From: Topomyia yanbarensis
Taxonomy: Eukaryota > Arthropoda > Insecta > Diptera > Culicidae
Direction of reading: 5' to 3'
DNA: 64,000 nucleotides
Assembly (NCBI RefSeq): GCF_030247195.1
Contig: NC_080671.1
Span: 300,339,934-300,403,933, forward strand
Of the stretch, positions 42,937 to 52,985 are shown piece by piece. Position 1 is the first letter of the stretch, and every line of letters begins with the position of its first letter. A model generated the notes under the pieces. That model saw nothing but the letters and a program-made list of their open reading frames with translations. It made no database searches and was not told the origin of the DNA. The position numbers and the translations under genes were made by a program.

Positions 42937-45841
42937 TAATTGGAGGACAACGGTCTTTGTTAGGTGACTGTACATCGAAAGAACTTGAAATTTTAAAGAT
43001 AGGGATAGATGTTCTCAATGTGGTCAGCGATATGAAACCGTTTTCTAAGATAAAGGACATCCAAGTACAAATCCATATGAATCCGAATGTAAAACCGGTA
43101 TTCCAGCCTATTCGTCGAATCCCAATACCGCTTGAGGACGCTGTTAATAAGAAGCTAGAACAGTTATTGCTGAAGGATATCATCGAAGTTAAACATGGTC
43201 CAGCAACTTGGGTATCTCCGCTGGTAATAGTTGAAAAAAGCAATGGGGAACCAAGGGTATGCCTTGATTTGCGCCGCGTAAACGAAGCGGTTCTTCGCGA
43301 AAGACATCCAATGCCAGTGGTTGATGACTATTTGGCAAGATTGGGAAAAGGCACATACTGGAGCAAGCTGAACATTAAGGAAGCATTTCTACAAGTTGAA
43401 TTGGCGCCGGAGTCGCGAGACATCACTGTATTCATTACCAACAAGGGATTGTTCCGTTTCAAAAGACTGCCTTTCGGTTTGGTAACATTGTTTCAAAAGG
43501 TCATGGACCAAATTTTGATCGACTGCGAAGGTACCTTTTGGTATTTGGACGACGTGATCGTCGAGGGCAACAGTCGCGAGCAGCTCGACCACCACGTTGA
43601 ACAGGTAAATTAATGTATTGGTAAAAAAAAAACAAATAAATAAAATTTAACATTAAGTTGTGTATTTCGATTTTTGTGAATTTTCTATTAAATGGGTTGA
43701 AAACATAATTTTATTAATTTATTTATTAGGTTCTGATGCGGTTCAAAGAACGAAACGTTGAGCTAAATTGGGATAAGTGTAGATTTGGTTTAACAGAAAT
43801 TGAATTCTTGGGCCATCTAATTACCGAGGATGGTATTGTTCCAACACATGATAAAGTTAGTGCTATCAAGTCATTTCGCCGACCAGAAAATGAAGCCGAA
43901 GTTAGAAGTTTCTTGGGCTTGGCTAATTACCTCAACAAATTTATTCCAAATTTGGCAACGCTAGACGAACCATTGCGTATGCTAACACGGAAAAATACGA
44001 TATTCGAGTGGTCTGTGCATCATCAAACATCGTTTGACAGTATTAAAGAAGTGATCTCGGATGTTCTTAAGTTAGGCTTTTTCAATAAAGAACATTGAAC
44101 AACGGTTATGACCGACGCAAGCCCAACAGGATTGGGAGCCGTATTGTTTCAAACCGATCCATTTGGAAATAGCCGAGTCGTTTCATGTGCATCTAAATCA
44201 CTCACTGACACTGAACGACGATACTGCCAAACAGAAAAAGAGGCTTTATCAATAGCCTGGGGTGTCGAAAGGTTTCATATGTATTTGTATGGAAAGCCTT
44301 TTGATATTTTGACAGATTGTAAAGCTTTGGTGTATTTATTTACGGAACGATCACGACCTTGTGCAAGGATAGAGCGCTGGGTTCTAAGACTGTAGGCTTT
44401 TGACTATCTAGTTAGTCACACTACAGGACAAGGAAACCTGGCAGACGTACTTTCGCGGCTGAGTACTATAGAACCTGTCCCGTTTGATAGAAGAGAGGAA
44501 CTGTTCGTAAGGCAAGTTACTATGTATGCTGCTACTGCTGTTGCACTGCGATGGGAAGAAATCGTGAAAGATCCAGAAATTCAAGAAGTTCTGGAATACG
44601 TCGATAATGGAAATTTGGACAAGCTACCGTTGTCTTATCGTGTAATCTCTAATGAATTGTGTCGATTTGGGGATATTCTTCTTCGAAATGACAGAATTGT
44701 CGTTCCTTGCGCACTTCGAGACAGAGTCATCAGTATTGCACATGAAGGGCATCTAGGAATACGTACTATGAAGTCACATCTTCGAAGCTCTGTATGGTGG
44801 CCAAAAATGGATATAGCTGTAGAATTGCATGTAAAGAAATGTCGAGGATGTTTACTAGTGTCATCTCCGGATCCACCCGAACCAATGATCAGGAAGGATT
44901 TACCAAATGGGCCCTGGGAGGACATAGCTATTGATTTCCTTGGGCGCCTACCGAACGGAGAATCACTGCTTGTGGTAGTCGACTATTACAGTCGATACGT
45001 CGAAATTTGTGAAATGGATTCTACAACTGCGAAAGATACTACGGCCCAATTAGGAAAAATCTTCTGTCGTTTCGGGGTACCTATCACTATGCGCGCTGAC
45101 AACGGCCCACAATTCAGTGCGGCATGCGAGGAGCTAAAAAATTTCTGTATTGAGTTGGAAGTAAAGCTGATCAACACAATACCATATTGGCCACAACAAA
45201 ACGGCGAGGTTGAACGACAGAACCGCTCTATCCTGAAACGAATGAGAATTGCACAAGAATTGGGTCAAGATTGGAGACAAATATTGAATAAATATATTCT
45301 TTCATATCATGCCACGCCTCATCCGACAACGGGCCGGTCTCCAACGTAGCTTTTGTTCGGCAGAAAACTTCGTTCCAAACTACCACAGGTTCCACAAACC
45401 GTTCGATTGGACGAGGAGGTTAGAGATCGTGATAAGTTACAGAAAGAAAAAGGAAGGATTTATGCTGACATGAAACGTAAAGCTCGTCCAAATGATATCG
45501 AGGTTGGCGATCGAGTTCTAGTAAAACGTACGCGCAAAGAGAATAAATTGAGTTCAGATTTTGCACCAGAGGAATTTACAGTGATCCGAAGAAGCGGAGC
45601 AGATGTGTTAGTGCGTTCTACAAAAGACAGCAGTGAATATCGACGGAATGTGAAACATCTCAAAAAGATACAGACTACATGTGAACAGCAAACAACACAG
45701 ACAGTACACAGAAATGAAGAACCGTTAGTTTTAGAACCGGCAGATAATCCAGATGAATTAGTAACACAAGAAGAGCAGTCAGTGTACACAAAACGAATGA
45801 GAAAAGAACCATCAAAATTTCAGGACTATATCCCACATTGA
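42846..45841 (+). pseudogene. pol: Element E Pol: reverse transcriptase, RNase H, integrase, with stops
   Basis: Blocks in order: end of protease (GQRSLLGDCTSKELEIL); reverse transcriptase (PRVCLDLRRVNEAV, FKRLPFGLV, catalytic YLDD near 43540); after a 125-base interruption the RT continues with RFKERNVELNWDKCRFGL; RNase H (VMTDASPTGLGAVL, EKEALSIAWGVERFH); integrase with HEGHLGIRTM...CRGCL zinc region and core AIDFLGRL, RADNGPQF, PQQNGEVERQ; C-terminal chromodomain-less tail to 45841. In-frame stops: TGA 44096-44098, TAG 44393-44395, TAG 45347-45349, each one base from a sense codon. The protein is a normal Ty3/gypsy Pol by order and motifs but cannot be made intact. Confidence 0.85.
43605..43729 (+). 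other. 125-base intron-like sequence in element E reverse transcriptase
   Basis: The 5' junction is ACAG|GTAAAT and the 3' junction is TTTATTTATTAG|GTT. Precise removal joins HVEQ to VLMRF in phase 0, and the same place in element D reads GQVLRIL without interruption, so the junction is exactly where a conserved protein demands. AT-rich, no stop-free frame. Confidence 0.65.
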
Positions 45842-45861
45842 AATCTTTTCAAAATAAAACC

Positions 45862-45871
45862 TAAGGAGGAT
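45862..45871 (+). promoter_or_regulatory. Polypurine tract of element E
   Basis: TAAGGAGGAT directly before the 3' LTR. Confidence 0.7.
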
Positions 45872-46088
45872 TGTAGGGTCGCGCCCCTGCAAGCGTTAGT
45901 GTCATGTCCCTGGGCAGTCGATGACAGATAGAGAGGGTAGGCGAAAAGGAAAAGAAGAAGTGGTCAGTTGTTAGAAATGCCTACAGGGATAGAGACTGGA
46001 AAGGATAGTTGAAAATTGGAGAATATATAACGAGTTGTTTATTGAATAAACGGTGGTTTTAATTGTTCCCCGAATCCGCTCCTTCACA
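45872..46088 (+). repeat. Element E 3' LTR
   Basis: 217 bases, near-identical to the 5' LTR with an additional GAATCC near the end. Ends in CTCCTTCACA followed by GTTAG. Confidence 0.92.
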
Positions 46089-46151
46089 GTTAGCATACAT
46101 CTTCACACCGATAAATACCTATTTTTTATTCAGAACTATACCGATATTAGA

Positions 46152-46312
46152 TTTGTTCCAGTACCAGTAGAAGTACTCCGGAGCAAACAGAGAGAAAATC
46201 ATTCCTATGTTCTCTTCTCTTTTTTTTCTTCTTCCGTTAGCAAGCTGGAGTAAAAAGCAAGTATTTTTTGCTTCTGTTTGCTCCGGAGCAACTTCTGTGT
46301 AACTAGAACAAA
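46152..46312. mobile_element. Small MITE with ~38-base inverted ends
   Basis: CTCCGGAGCAAACAG at 46176-46190 is inverted as CTGTTTGCTCCGGAG at about 46274-46288, and the similarity extends outwards to TTTGTTC/GAACAAA. No ORF and no clear target duplication. From 46313 to 46737 nothing is recognised except possible upstream SCAP-derived sequence. Confidence 0.65.
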
Positions 46313-46737
46313 CTTATTGTACAAAACCATCTGACAACGCTGCTCTAAAGTGAAAAGTGCTCTTCAAACATCGATGACATCGTTTTTGTTATTTTCCTGT
46401 TTTCTCTACCTATCGGTTATGTATTTACATCCTGCCAAGGAATCCAAAAACATCAGCTGTCTCCCGTTTCCCGAGAGTTCGCCGACCAGTTTTGCTTTCA
46501 AACTGAAAAAAATTACAGTTTAACTTCACCAGGCACAATCATCAGAATGAGATGCAGGAAAATATTTTCATTTTACCGTTCAGTATGAGAAACATTTTAC
46601 AAATGATAATCGTGTATGCCCAAAAGGTGTGCGGATCTGCGAATCCGGTTTTTGTGGAATAATTCAAACAAGGGCTATGATGTAGCAGCGGTGGAGAGTA
46701 AGTCCAATCATACGGCTTCATCCCACCCCGGCAGCAG

Positions 46738-47620
46738 ATGAGCGCTGGCGAATGTTCTCAGCCACCTGGAGGAGGAGGTTCAGCGCGGAAGAAATGTTAC
46801 CAGACATCACCGATCTGGTGTCTGGACTTTTTTGATAATTTCATAGAGATTGGGTGTGCAGATGGGCGGTTGGAGTTCTGGGAGGGAACGACTGGTAACT
46901 TTAAGGTAAATTGTATGGAATCACTTGTTTTTTATTACAACTATTGACGGACGTTTCATTGCAGGGTATATATGAAGCCGAAAACATCCACAACAATGGG
47001 GTAACTAACATAAAGCTTGCCGGTGACAAAGTGATAGTCGCACGGTTGAGTTGACGAAACGATTCTCTGAGACTAGATACGTACACGCAAGGTTGTCAGA
47101 TCGATTGGGGTTAACGTCTGCATATGGGCAAAGTAAGTCCTATGTTTCAAGCAATTTTTAAAGCGCACGTAGGGCGCAGAGCAGACAGATTTTATTTGTT
47201 ATTTAAAAATACTGTATATTCTAAGTCATTTAATTTTCAGTCTGCAATAAGTATGTCATCAAGTGCCTTAATTCTTATTCTTTTTTAGCCCACGTACGCA
47301 CCGGTTCGGCAGGAAGCATTAGTTTATTTCAGCAATCCGTCCACAGCGTTGCCAGCTCAACATAACGCATCCGAGGAGGAGCTTCGATGTATTCTGGAGT
47401 TTCACCAGCGGGGTTACCGGTGACATGTTTGGAAGTGGCGGGCGGTACAGTCATGACTGGCAGCCAGGGCCACACTTAAAGTGTTCCGACTCGATAGCCA
47501 CCTATTGCAGTTCACCCTAAACTGCCATTGCGGTCCTATCACATGTATTTTCATACACCAGTGGCAGGCCGAGATGGCCGCATCTGGTCGCCAGGATGGT
47601 GTGCTATGTGTGTGGGGCTT
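46738..47620 (+). pseudogene. SCAP: SCAP (SREBP cleavage-activating protein) WD-repeat fragment, first part
   Basis: An exon at 46738-46905 encodes SPIWCLDFFDNFIEIGCADG and RLEFWEGTTGNFK, followed by a 59-base GT...AG intron (46906-46964). The next exon has GIYEAENIHNNGVTNIKLAG and continues to 47132. A second intron (47133-47288) precedes HVRTGSAGSISLFQQSVHSV and LEVAGGTVMTGSQ. These match the C-terminal WD-repeat region of SCAP, the sterol-sensing escort of SREBP in ER-to-Golgi transport. A stop in ARLS-TGA and several single-base losses (for example at HT-LKVF) show it is dead. Retained introns mean it arose by DNA duplication or antisense capture, not ordinary retroposition. Confidence 0.82.
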
Positions 47621-47815
47621 GAACTAGAACAGCTCCTACAAGACAATGGTTACGAGAGTGTTCAGCAGGCCGTTGGTAAGGGAGTGGATAATTTTTATAG
47701 TGTCGATTGTTGATAACAGGGTCATTTAATGGCGCCGCAATTAAATATAGAAAGTTACTAAATACATTTTGATAATAAACAAGACTTCTATTTACATTGC
47801 TTTCAATCAGATAAT

Positions 47816-48840
47816 TTATGTTAGAACTTGCTTTTCCTCTTCTATTTTCCCATTACCGCCTCCATCGAACGCGTGGATACTTTCGGTCGCGGTAGAATCC
47901 TTAATTTTTCCTTTTCGCATGCTACCATTCCTTGACCTGTCGTGCAGCTTCTTGTGTCCCATCAAATGACTACGTTCGACGAATCTTTTTCCACACAAAT
48001 CACAGCCATGGGGTCGTTCGCCAGCATGCCTGCGATTATGCTGGGTCAAATGTGCTCTTCGAAGAAACTTCTGCTCGCAGAGGTCACATTTGTACGGGCG
48101 TTCGTTTGTATGGATTTGCATGTGCCGAGTCACGTGAGAATATTTTATAAACCCGCCACCACAGACTTCACATCTGAATTCTCAATCTTTGCTGTGGATA
48201 AGTTTGTGCTGCGTAAGTTCTTTATATTCAAGAAACTTTCTACCATAGATGTCGCAACTAAATATCTGTTCCGCAAGATTCATATCGATGTGAACAGGCT
48301 GGTGACGTTTCAAACTGCTTCTTTCTACGTAGCCTTTGCCACAGATATCACACTTATACGAATGCTCGCCAGTATCCATGCGCATGTGGCGAGTGAGTTC
48401 AGCACTAGTTATGAATTCTTTACCACAAATAGCGCACTTGTGCGATCTCTCACCCGCATGGATAAGTTTGTGTCGCGTGAGACTACTGTTTTCGGTAAAC
48501 TTCCTACTGCAGATATCGCAAACGTAAGCCTGATCTTCATGGGTAAGCCGGTGCTGATCCAATTGCTCAAAAGTGAAAAATTCTTTGCCACATATCCGAC
48601 AACGGTGTCGTGGTTCGCCGGTGTGTATACGTTTGTGCCGGCTTAGATTTATACCCTTGGTGTATGCTTTACCGCAAATATCACAGGAGTACGGTCGCAT
48701 GCCGGCATTTACGCGCTTGTTAACTGCCAGCTGTCTCTTCTTGGTCACACATTCCGCATTCATAGGTTTTGTTGATGGTTGTTTGCAGTACGGTGGCATG
48801 TGTGAAATTGTCACCTGGACTTGCTCATTGTGTTGTCTGT
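47816..48840 (-). pseudogene. C2H2 zinc-finger protein exon with one in-frame stop
   Basis: A minus-strand exon begins after a splice acceptor (TTTTTATTCTAG) at about 48841 and runs to the stop at 47816-47818, interrupted only by TGA at 48182-48184. It encodes nine C2H2 fingers, for example YSCDICGKAYTKGINLSRH and YKCDLCEQKFLRRAHLTQH, joined by mostly TGE-type linkers. Two are degenerate: one ends HMRMD instead of H, another has CDIYG in place of CDICG. A basic and acidic tail follows (GSMRKGKIKD). Such proteins bind DNA in the nucleus. The 5' exons are not seen. It lies between the two SCAP pieces on the opposite strand. Whether it is expressed is unknown. Confidence 0.75.
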
Positions 48841-49031
48841 CTAGAATAAAAATAGGGAAAAGTGCATTCGATATTAATATTTTTTTATTAAAAAGTATTC
48901 TTATATTTTAAAATCTCCAAAAAACGGGTTATGATCTCAAAAAATCTAACTTATTTTCGAAGCATATGAATTCAATGAAGCGGAATAAGCATATCATAAC
49001 AACTTACCGTTCACCTATCTCCACCTTACCG

Positions 49032-49300
49032 TCCTATCACATGTATTTTCATAGACCAGTGGCAGGCCGAGATGGGCGCATCTAGGTGCCAGGATGGTGT
49101 GCTATGTGTGTGGGACACATTTAGGTTCACTAGTCGTATGGGACGACAATACTGGAGATGTAGCTCGGGAAGTCAGGCTTGACTGTTCCAATTCACAACT
49201 AAGTCCGAAAACTATGCTACCTGCCAGTGGTTCGGTAATTTGTAACTACGGAAATCAAATGTGAATCGTTCGTTTCCCACTTGTGGTGGCGGAAAAGTGG
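49032..49300 (+). pseudogene. SCAP: SCAP fragment, second part (C-terminal WD repeats)
   Basis: Begins with an ~80-base sequence that repeats 47534-47610, then jumps to SLVVWDDNTGDVAREVRLDC, SNSQLSPKTMLPASGSVIC and RFPLVVAEKW, the end of SCAP. The WD-repeat sequence that should lie between is missing. An in-frame TGA follows GNQM. The minus-strand zinc-finger exon separates it from the first part. Confidence 0.78.
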
Positions 49301-50253
49301 TTCGGTCCGGGGAATCGTTATGGGCCAGCTAACGAAAACAAATGTACAGCAGCAGCCTCTGAACGAAGCCATTGCTAGCACGAGTCTTTGATTTGGAAGG
49401 ATAGTTGCTGAGGACCATTCTCACAATAGTATAAAAGTTCTAAGTTCTAACCTCAAAAACAGACAACAATAAAATGTATTTCTTTCAAAGTTGATAATAT
49501 CCATTACATGATCAAATGCGCTGATGGGTTAGGTTTTGGATTCAGCTATATTCCATGGTCATTGAAGCTAGATCATAGAATTATGTTAATTTGACAAACT
49601 GCAAGTGTTATTAGTAGCACAAACAGCTAGCAGCCCAGCTAGTATTGTTATTTCTGCTTGCAACCAACCTGGTTATATTGATGTCAATGCTAAATTCGCT
49701 GTTACAGCTGTATGGTCGCTATACTGTCCCATTTGTTATGGGATTCGCTATTAACATGGGACAGTTATGCTTAGAGCACCAGATTCTAAAAGCAACTAAT
49801 TTTGGCCAATCACTGGAGACAAAATCACGCGTAACAATTAATAATAAATTAAATTATTGCTGAGTAATTTTTGTTGTACATGAATAAAAAATACCTATTT
49901 TCTCGTTACCTATGGCTAAATAACCATTAGAAAGGTTATGAGTTTATGTTGTCGCATTTTATAATCATTTATACTACTTTCAAGCGATCGATTTTTAGGA
50001 TACGACTCGCATTTTAACCACCCCGTCACCGCGCCATCAAAATAAAAATAAGTCATACTTCTAATGAACTAATATTTATTAAAACATTTACTAAATAAAA
50101 ATATAGACCTGATAGTTCGTTTGCAAAAAAAAACACCGAAGCACAGTGAGTTGGTGTTAAAGCTCTATCTTTGATCCTAGTGCTGCAGGATTTTGCCAAC
50201 ATTTATACTATTTTTATTCAAAAAAAGTATCAGGTGAACATTATGTATATGGA
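49301..50253. other. Spacer without recognisable gene
   Basis: AT-rich. A 72-codon plus-strand ORF at 49645-49863 has a hydrophobic start but no domain or homolog I recognise, and I do not call it. Confidence 0.4.
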
Positions 50254-50573
50254 CTTCTAAATTTGGTAATTGTTACGAATCACACTCGGCCTGGCCTTGG
50301 GTACAAGATAATAACTGCTTGATCTCCCACGAGCATAGTCCTGCCGGAGTGTTTGCCTCGCCCGATACCGGGGCAGCCTGAACATTCCGATGAGGGTATG
50401 TCCAACGGTATTACCGACGGAGCCGATCGCTACACTACCAGCAGTAGCTGCGATTTGAGCAATTAATCCAAGTGCCTGGTTGGGAGCTACCATTGGTGCA
50501 GCGACAGCCGAGTGTGACGCAGGCTGGACCATCGGCTAATTTAATTCCGGCGAGGTGGAGCGGCTGCAATTGG
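50254..50573 (-). pseudogene. Chchd2: CHCHD2/CHCHD10-like pseudogene
   Basis: The minus strand encodes the hydrophobic segment [20 protein letters not shown] followed by [10 protein letters not shown], the signature central region of CHCHD2/10, mitochondrial intermembrane-space proteins. After a frameshift the other frame gives [11 protein letters not shown], half of the twin-CX9C fold (C, nine residues, C). The second CX9C and the end are lost, and an in-frame TAA precedes the start of the ORF. No intron is seen, so a processed copy is likely. In element D it lies in the same orientation as gag. Confidence 0.75.
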
Positions 50574-51544
50574 TGCGGACCTATGAAGCGATGTATATAA
50601 TTTTAAGGACATCTGCAATGCAATTACCAGTGATCATCAAAATGTTTCGTGGCTAACGTTGTAATTCAGCAAAAAAAACAAAAGTTGAATTGATCGCAAC
50701 AAATAAAATCGCTTTCTTCAACGAATCGTGGACAAGAAAAATCCAAATGCCAAATTTAACGGAACATTGCCTAATGACGTCAAATAAAAATGAAGGCCTA
50801 GCTAGCTTGTTAATACAAGATATTCGCATTTAAAAGTGAACAAAATCAAGTTTCTCATACTGTGGTCGAATAAAAAAAATTCCAAGTCTATGTAAACAGG
50901 CTCTGCGAACTGTCAAAAAAGTGATGTTAAACATTTTCATCCAATGTTCTACAGCGAGAGGTTCATTTTAGTTTGTTTACATTGCTAATGAATGTTGTAC
51001 TGCGATTCACCACTTCATTTACCGCGTTGCCAAGAACTTAAGTGAAAATATTCAAAGCAGTGCTGCCCAAACGCACATTTTAAGTCCCACCATTCTTGCT
51101 GAGGTGAAAAAAATATTCAACATTCTTGCATATTTCAAATTTTAAAAAATCATTGAAAAATCATGATAGCTCCTAAAAATCTCATTTTTACGGAAATGTT
51201 CTTATAAATGTGTAATATTTCGATTAAAAATAAGAAAAACCGGTGTTAGGTCAGACAAGAAAGGTCTATTTCGGTCCGAGTCATCGGCAGTCGGTGCCAG
51301 CACATATTTTCCTCCGTTGTACATTTTGCGTAATCTGTTGAAAACAAATAAACTTGGAATCATCACATTTTATCATACGCGCCTTCGCAAATATTTTGGT
51401 ATGGGTTACCCCAGGCTATCACAAATATGTTTCGATTAAATTTTACAATATAACAGATACATATTTCTGCACCGTTAACCCCAAATTAATTTAATAGCCT
51501 TTCAGGCGCACAACGAAATGTACCAAGAGGCGAAATAGTTTCAA
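50574..51544. other. Spacer without recognisable gene
   Basis: No ORF with domain similarity and no clear repeat ends seen. Confidence 0.4.
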
Positions 51545-51900
51545 TCGATTATCTGGTGTTCTTCCAGACACACCTTGTTGCATGTTTGGTAACAAACTAA
51601 TACAACCACATTCTATGTGCAACAATCAAACGTTTTTCCGGTGTCCTTCCAGGTACACCTTTCTGCATTTTTCGTAGTAGCAACAGACTAATACAAGCAT
51701 ATTGTATGTGCAACAGTTTTTCAGGTGTTCTTCCAGATACACCTTGCGGAACACAGCCACAAACCAATTTCATTTGATGTACAACAAAGAACAAAAAAAC
51801 GGTTTCATTCGATTATCCGGTGTTCTTCCAGACACACCTTGTGGTACGTTTAGCCACAAACCAATGCCAAGCACATTTATTCTATTACAAAACAAGGAAA
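51545..51900. repeat. Four imperfect ~85-95-base tandem repeats
   Basis: GGTGTTCTTCCAGACACACC-like blocks start at about 51555, 51640, 51724 and 51819, each followed by a C/T-variable stretch with CAAACTAATACAA or CCACAAACCAAT. They sit just inside the 5' LTR and primer-binding site of element D and may be its leader repeats. Confidence 0.75.
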
Positions 51901-51936
51901 AACTGTCACAGTAAAATTAAATTTTCAAGAACTAAA

Positions 51937-51952
51937 CTGGCAGGATCGCCAA
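51937..51952 (-). promoter_or_regulatory. Primer-binding site of element D
   Basis: Minus strand TTGGCGATCCTGCCAG directly after the LTR end (CACA). TGGCGA...TCC-type sites are common in insect LTR elements. Confidence 0.7.
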
Positions 51953-52186
51953 TGTGAAAACCGCCATCTTCCCGACTCGGCGCCTGCGTTGCTGACCACT
52001 TACTTACCGGCACGTCCACTCGCGTTGGCAGTCTGCTGAGAAAGAGGACGATCGATGCTGATGGCTGCTTCTCATCGATGCATGTCGGTAGCCGAGAGCC
52101 CGGTGTTTGTCGTGCCCGAAAAGGTCGAGTAGTGGGTTTTATAGCAAACGAATAATGCTCTGTGTGAGGGGTATCGCTACCACACA
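51953..52186 (-). repeat. Element D 5' LTR
   Basis: 234 bases, same family and orientation as 33822-34067, with TG...CA ends and a TATAAAA motif. Followed outside by ACAAC (52187-52191), the same five bases that precede the other LTR. Confidence 0.82.
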
Positions 52187-52262
52187 ACAACAATAACAAT
52201 GGCTGTCAAAAACATTACCTGCTACTACTTTGTTTGAAATGGGTTACCCAAAGTATAAGTAC

Positions 52263-52900
52263 TGTTGGGGACTGACCGCTTACCTTCCTGGGTCTTCGAT
52301 AGCGGTGATAGCAGTGGTGCAGCCAGGTCCAACATCGACCGTTGATTAGAGGGGGTGTTCCAAGGGGGACCGAATCCAAAATTGGCGGACCATTGATTAG
52401 GACCAACTGGTGGAAACGCGCAAAAGCTCTCGGGTTAGACTAAACACATTTTAGTGACACACTTTTATTCGACCGGCAATGAACGACATGCAAATTGTAC
52501 TTAAATTCTATATTTGACTTAAATCTAGACACATTAAAATGCGGATCGGTTGCCCGTTCTTGGTGGTGACCTAATTTCGACTGCCTCTCCGATCGCATTT
52601 AGGTAGATCGGAAGGTGATGATCGAGAGGCCTAGATTCGGCTGACGGTATGTGAGAGATGATGGGATCTCACTCTCTTATCGCCCGTTATCAGTTCGGCA
52701 TTTTCGCTGATGATAGTGGTTGTAGGGTAATGAAATCACGGTGGCTCTCCATCGATGCACACATCGTAGATAAATTGTGCCTTCACCAATGCATAGGCTG
52801 GACCGGTACCTTGGTGTTCTCGACGGTGATGTGAACAATGATTGGGTTTGCTGCTGACCAGGGATGTAGTGTAGGGTGGATCATTGTTAGTCGCAAACAT
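52263..52900 (-). repeat. BEL/Pao 3' LTR (inferred borders)
   Basis: The minus strand has a purine-rich GGGTGGGTGAGGA followed by TGTTTGCGACTAACAATG, an expected PPT-LTR junction. The proposed end CCCCAACA at 52263 gives TGTT...AACA ends. AATAAA occurs on the minus strand near 52466. The left border is less certain. Confidence 0.55.
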
Positions 52901-52985
52901 CCTCACCCACCCAGAAATTGTAGATTTTTGAAAAAATAAAGAAACAGAAATATCCTCTTCGACAGGGTGGGGAAAGGAACGATGA

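Larger units (their letters stand above)
39670..46088 (+). mobile_element. Ty3/gypsy element E, complete insertion with GTTAG target duplication
   Basis: Both LTRs are present (39670-39880, 45872-46088), with a primer-binding region, gag, pol and polypurine tract in the right order. GTTAG occurs immediately outside both ends (39665-39669 and 46089-46093). The LTRs differ only by one 6-base indel and about two substitutions, whereas the coding part has several stops and frame changes. Two MITEs sit in the leader. Intron-like sequences interrupt gag and pol. Confidence 0.92.
33822..52186 (-). mobile_element. Composite Ty3/gypsy element D with host-gene-bearing interior (proposed)
   Basis: Two LTRs of one family in the same minus orientation lie at 33822-34067 and 51953-52186. 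The left one is preceded, in element sense, by a polypurine tract; the right one is followed by a primer-binding-like TGGCGATCCTGCC. The five bases outside each LTR are identical (ACAAC at 33817-33821 and 52187-52191), as expected for one integration event. A minus-strand gag and pol lie near the left LTR. The 13 kb between gag and the right LTR contain a nested gypsy insertion (E), SCAP and zinc-finger sequences and a CHCHD2-like pseudogene. The LTRs differ at roughly ten places plus two short indels, so the element is old. Alternative: two separate copies with a chance 5-base match. Confidence 0.55.

Noticed and set aside
47942..48646. 234-codon plus-strand ORF
   Set aside because: Antisense shadow of the C2H2 fingers on the minus strand.
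49645..49863. 72-codon ORF with hydrophobic N-terminus
   Set aside because: No recognisable homology, no neighbouring exon or promoter evidence; likely chance.
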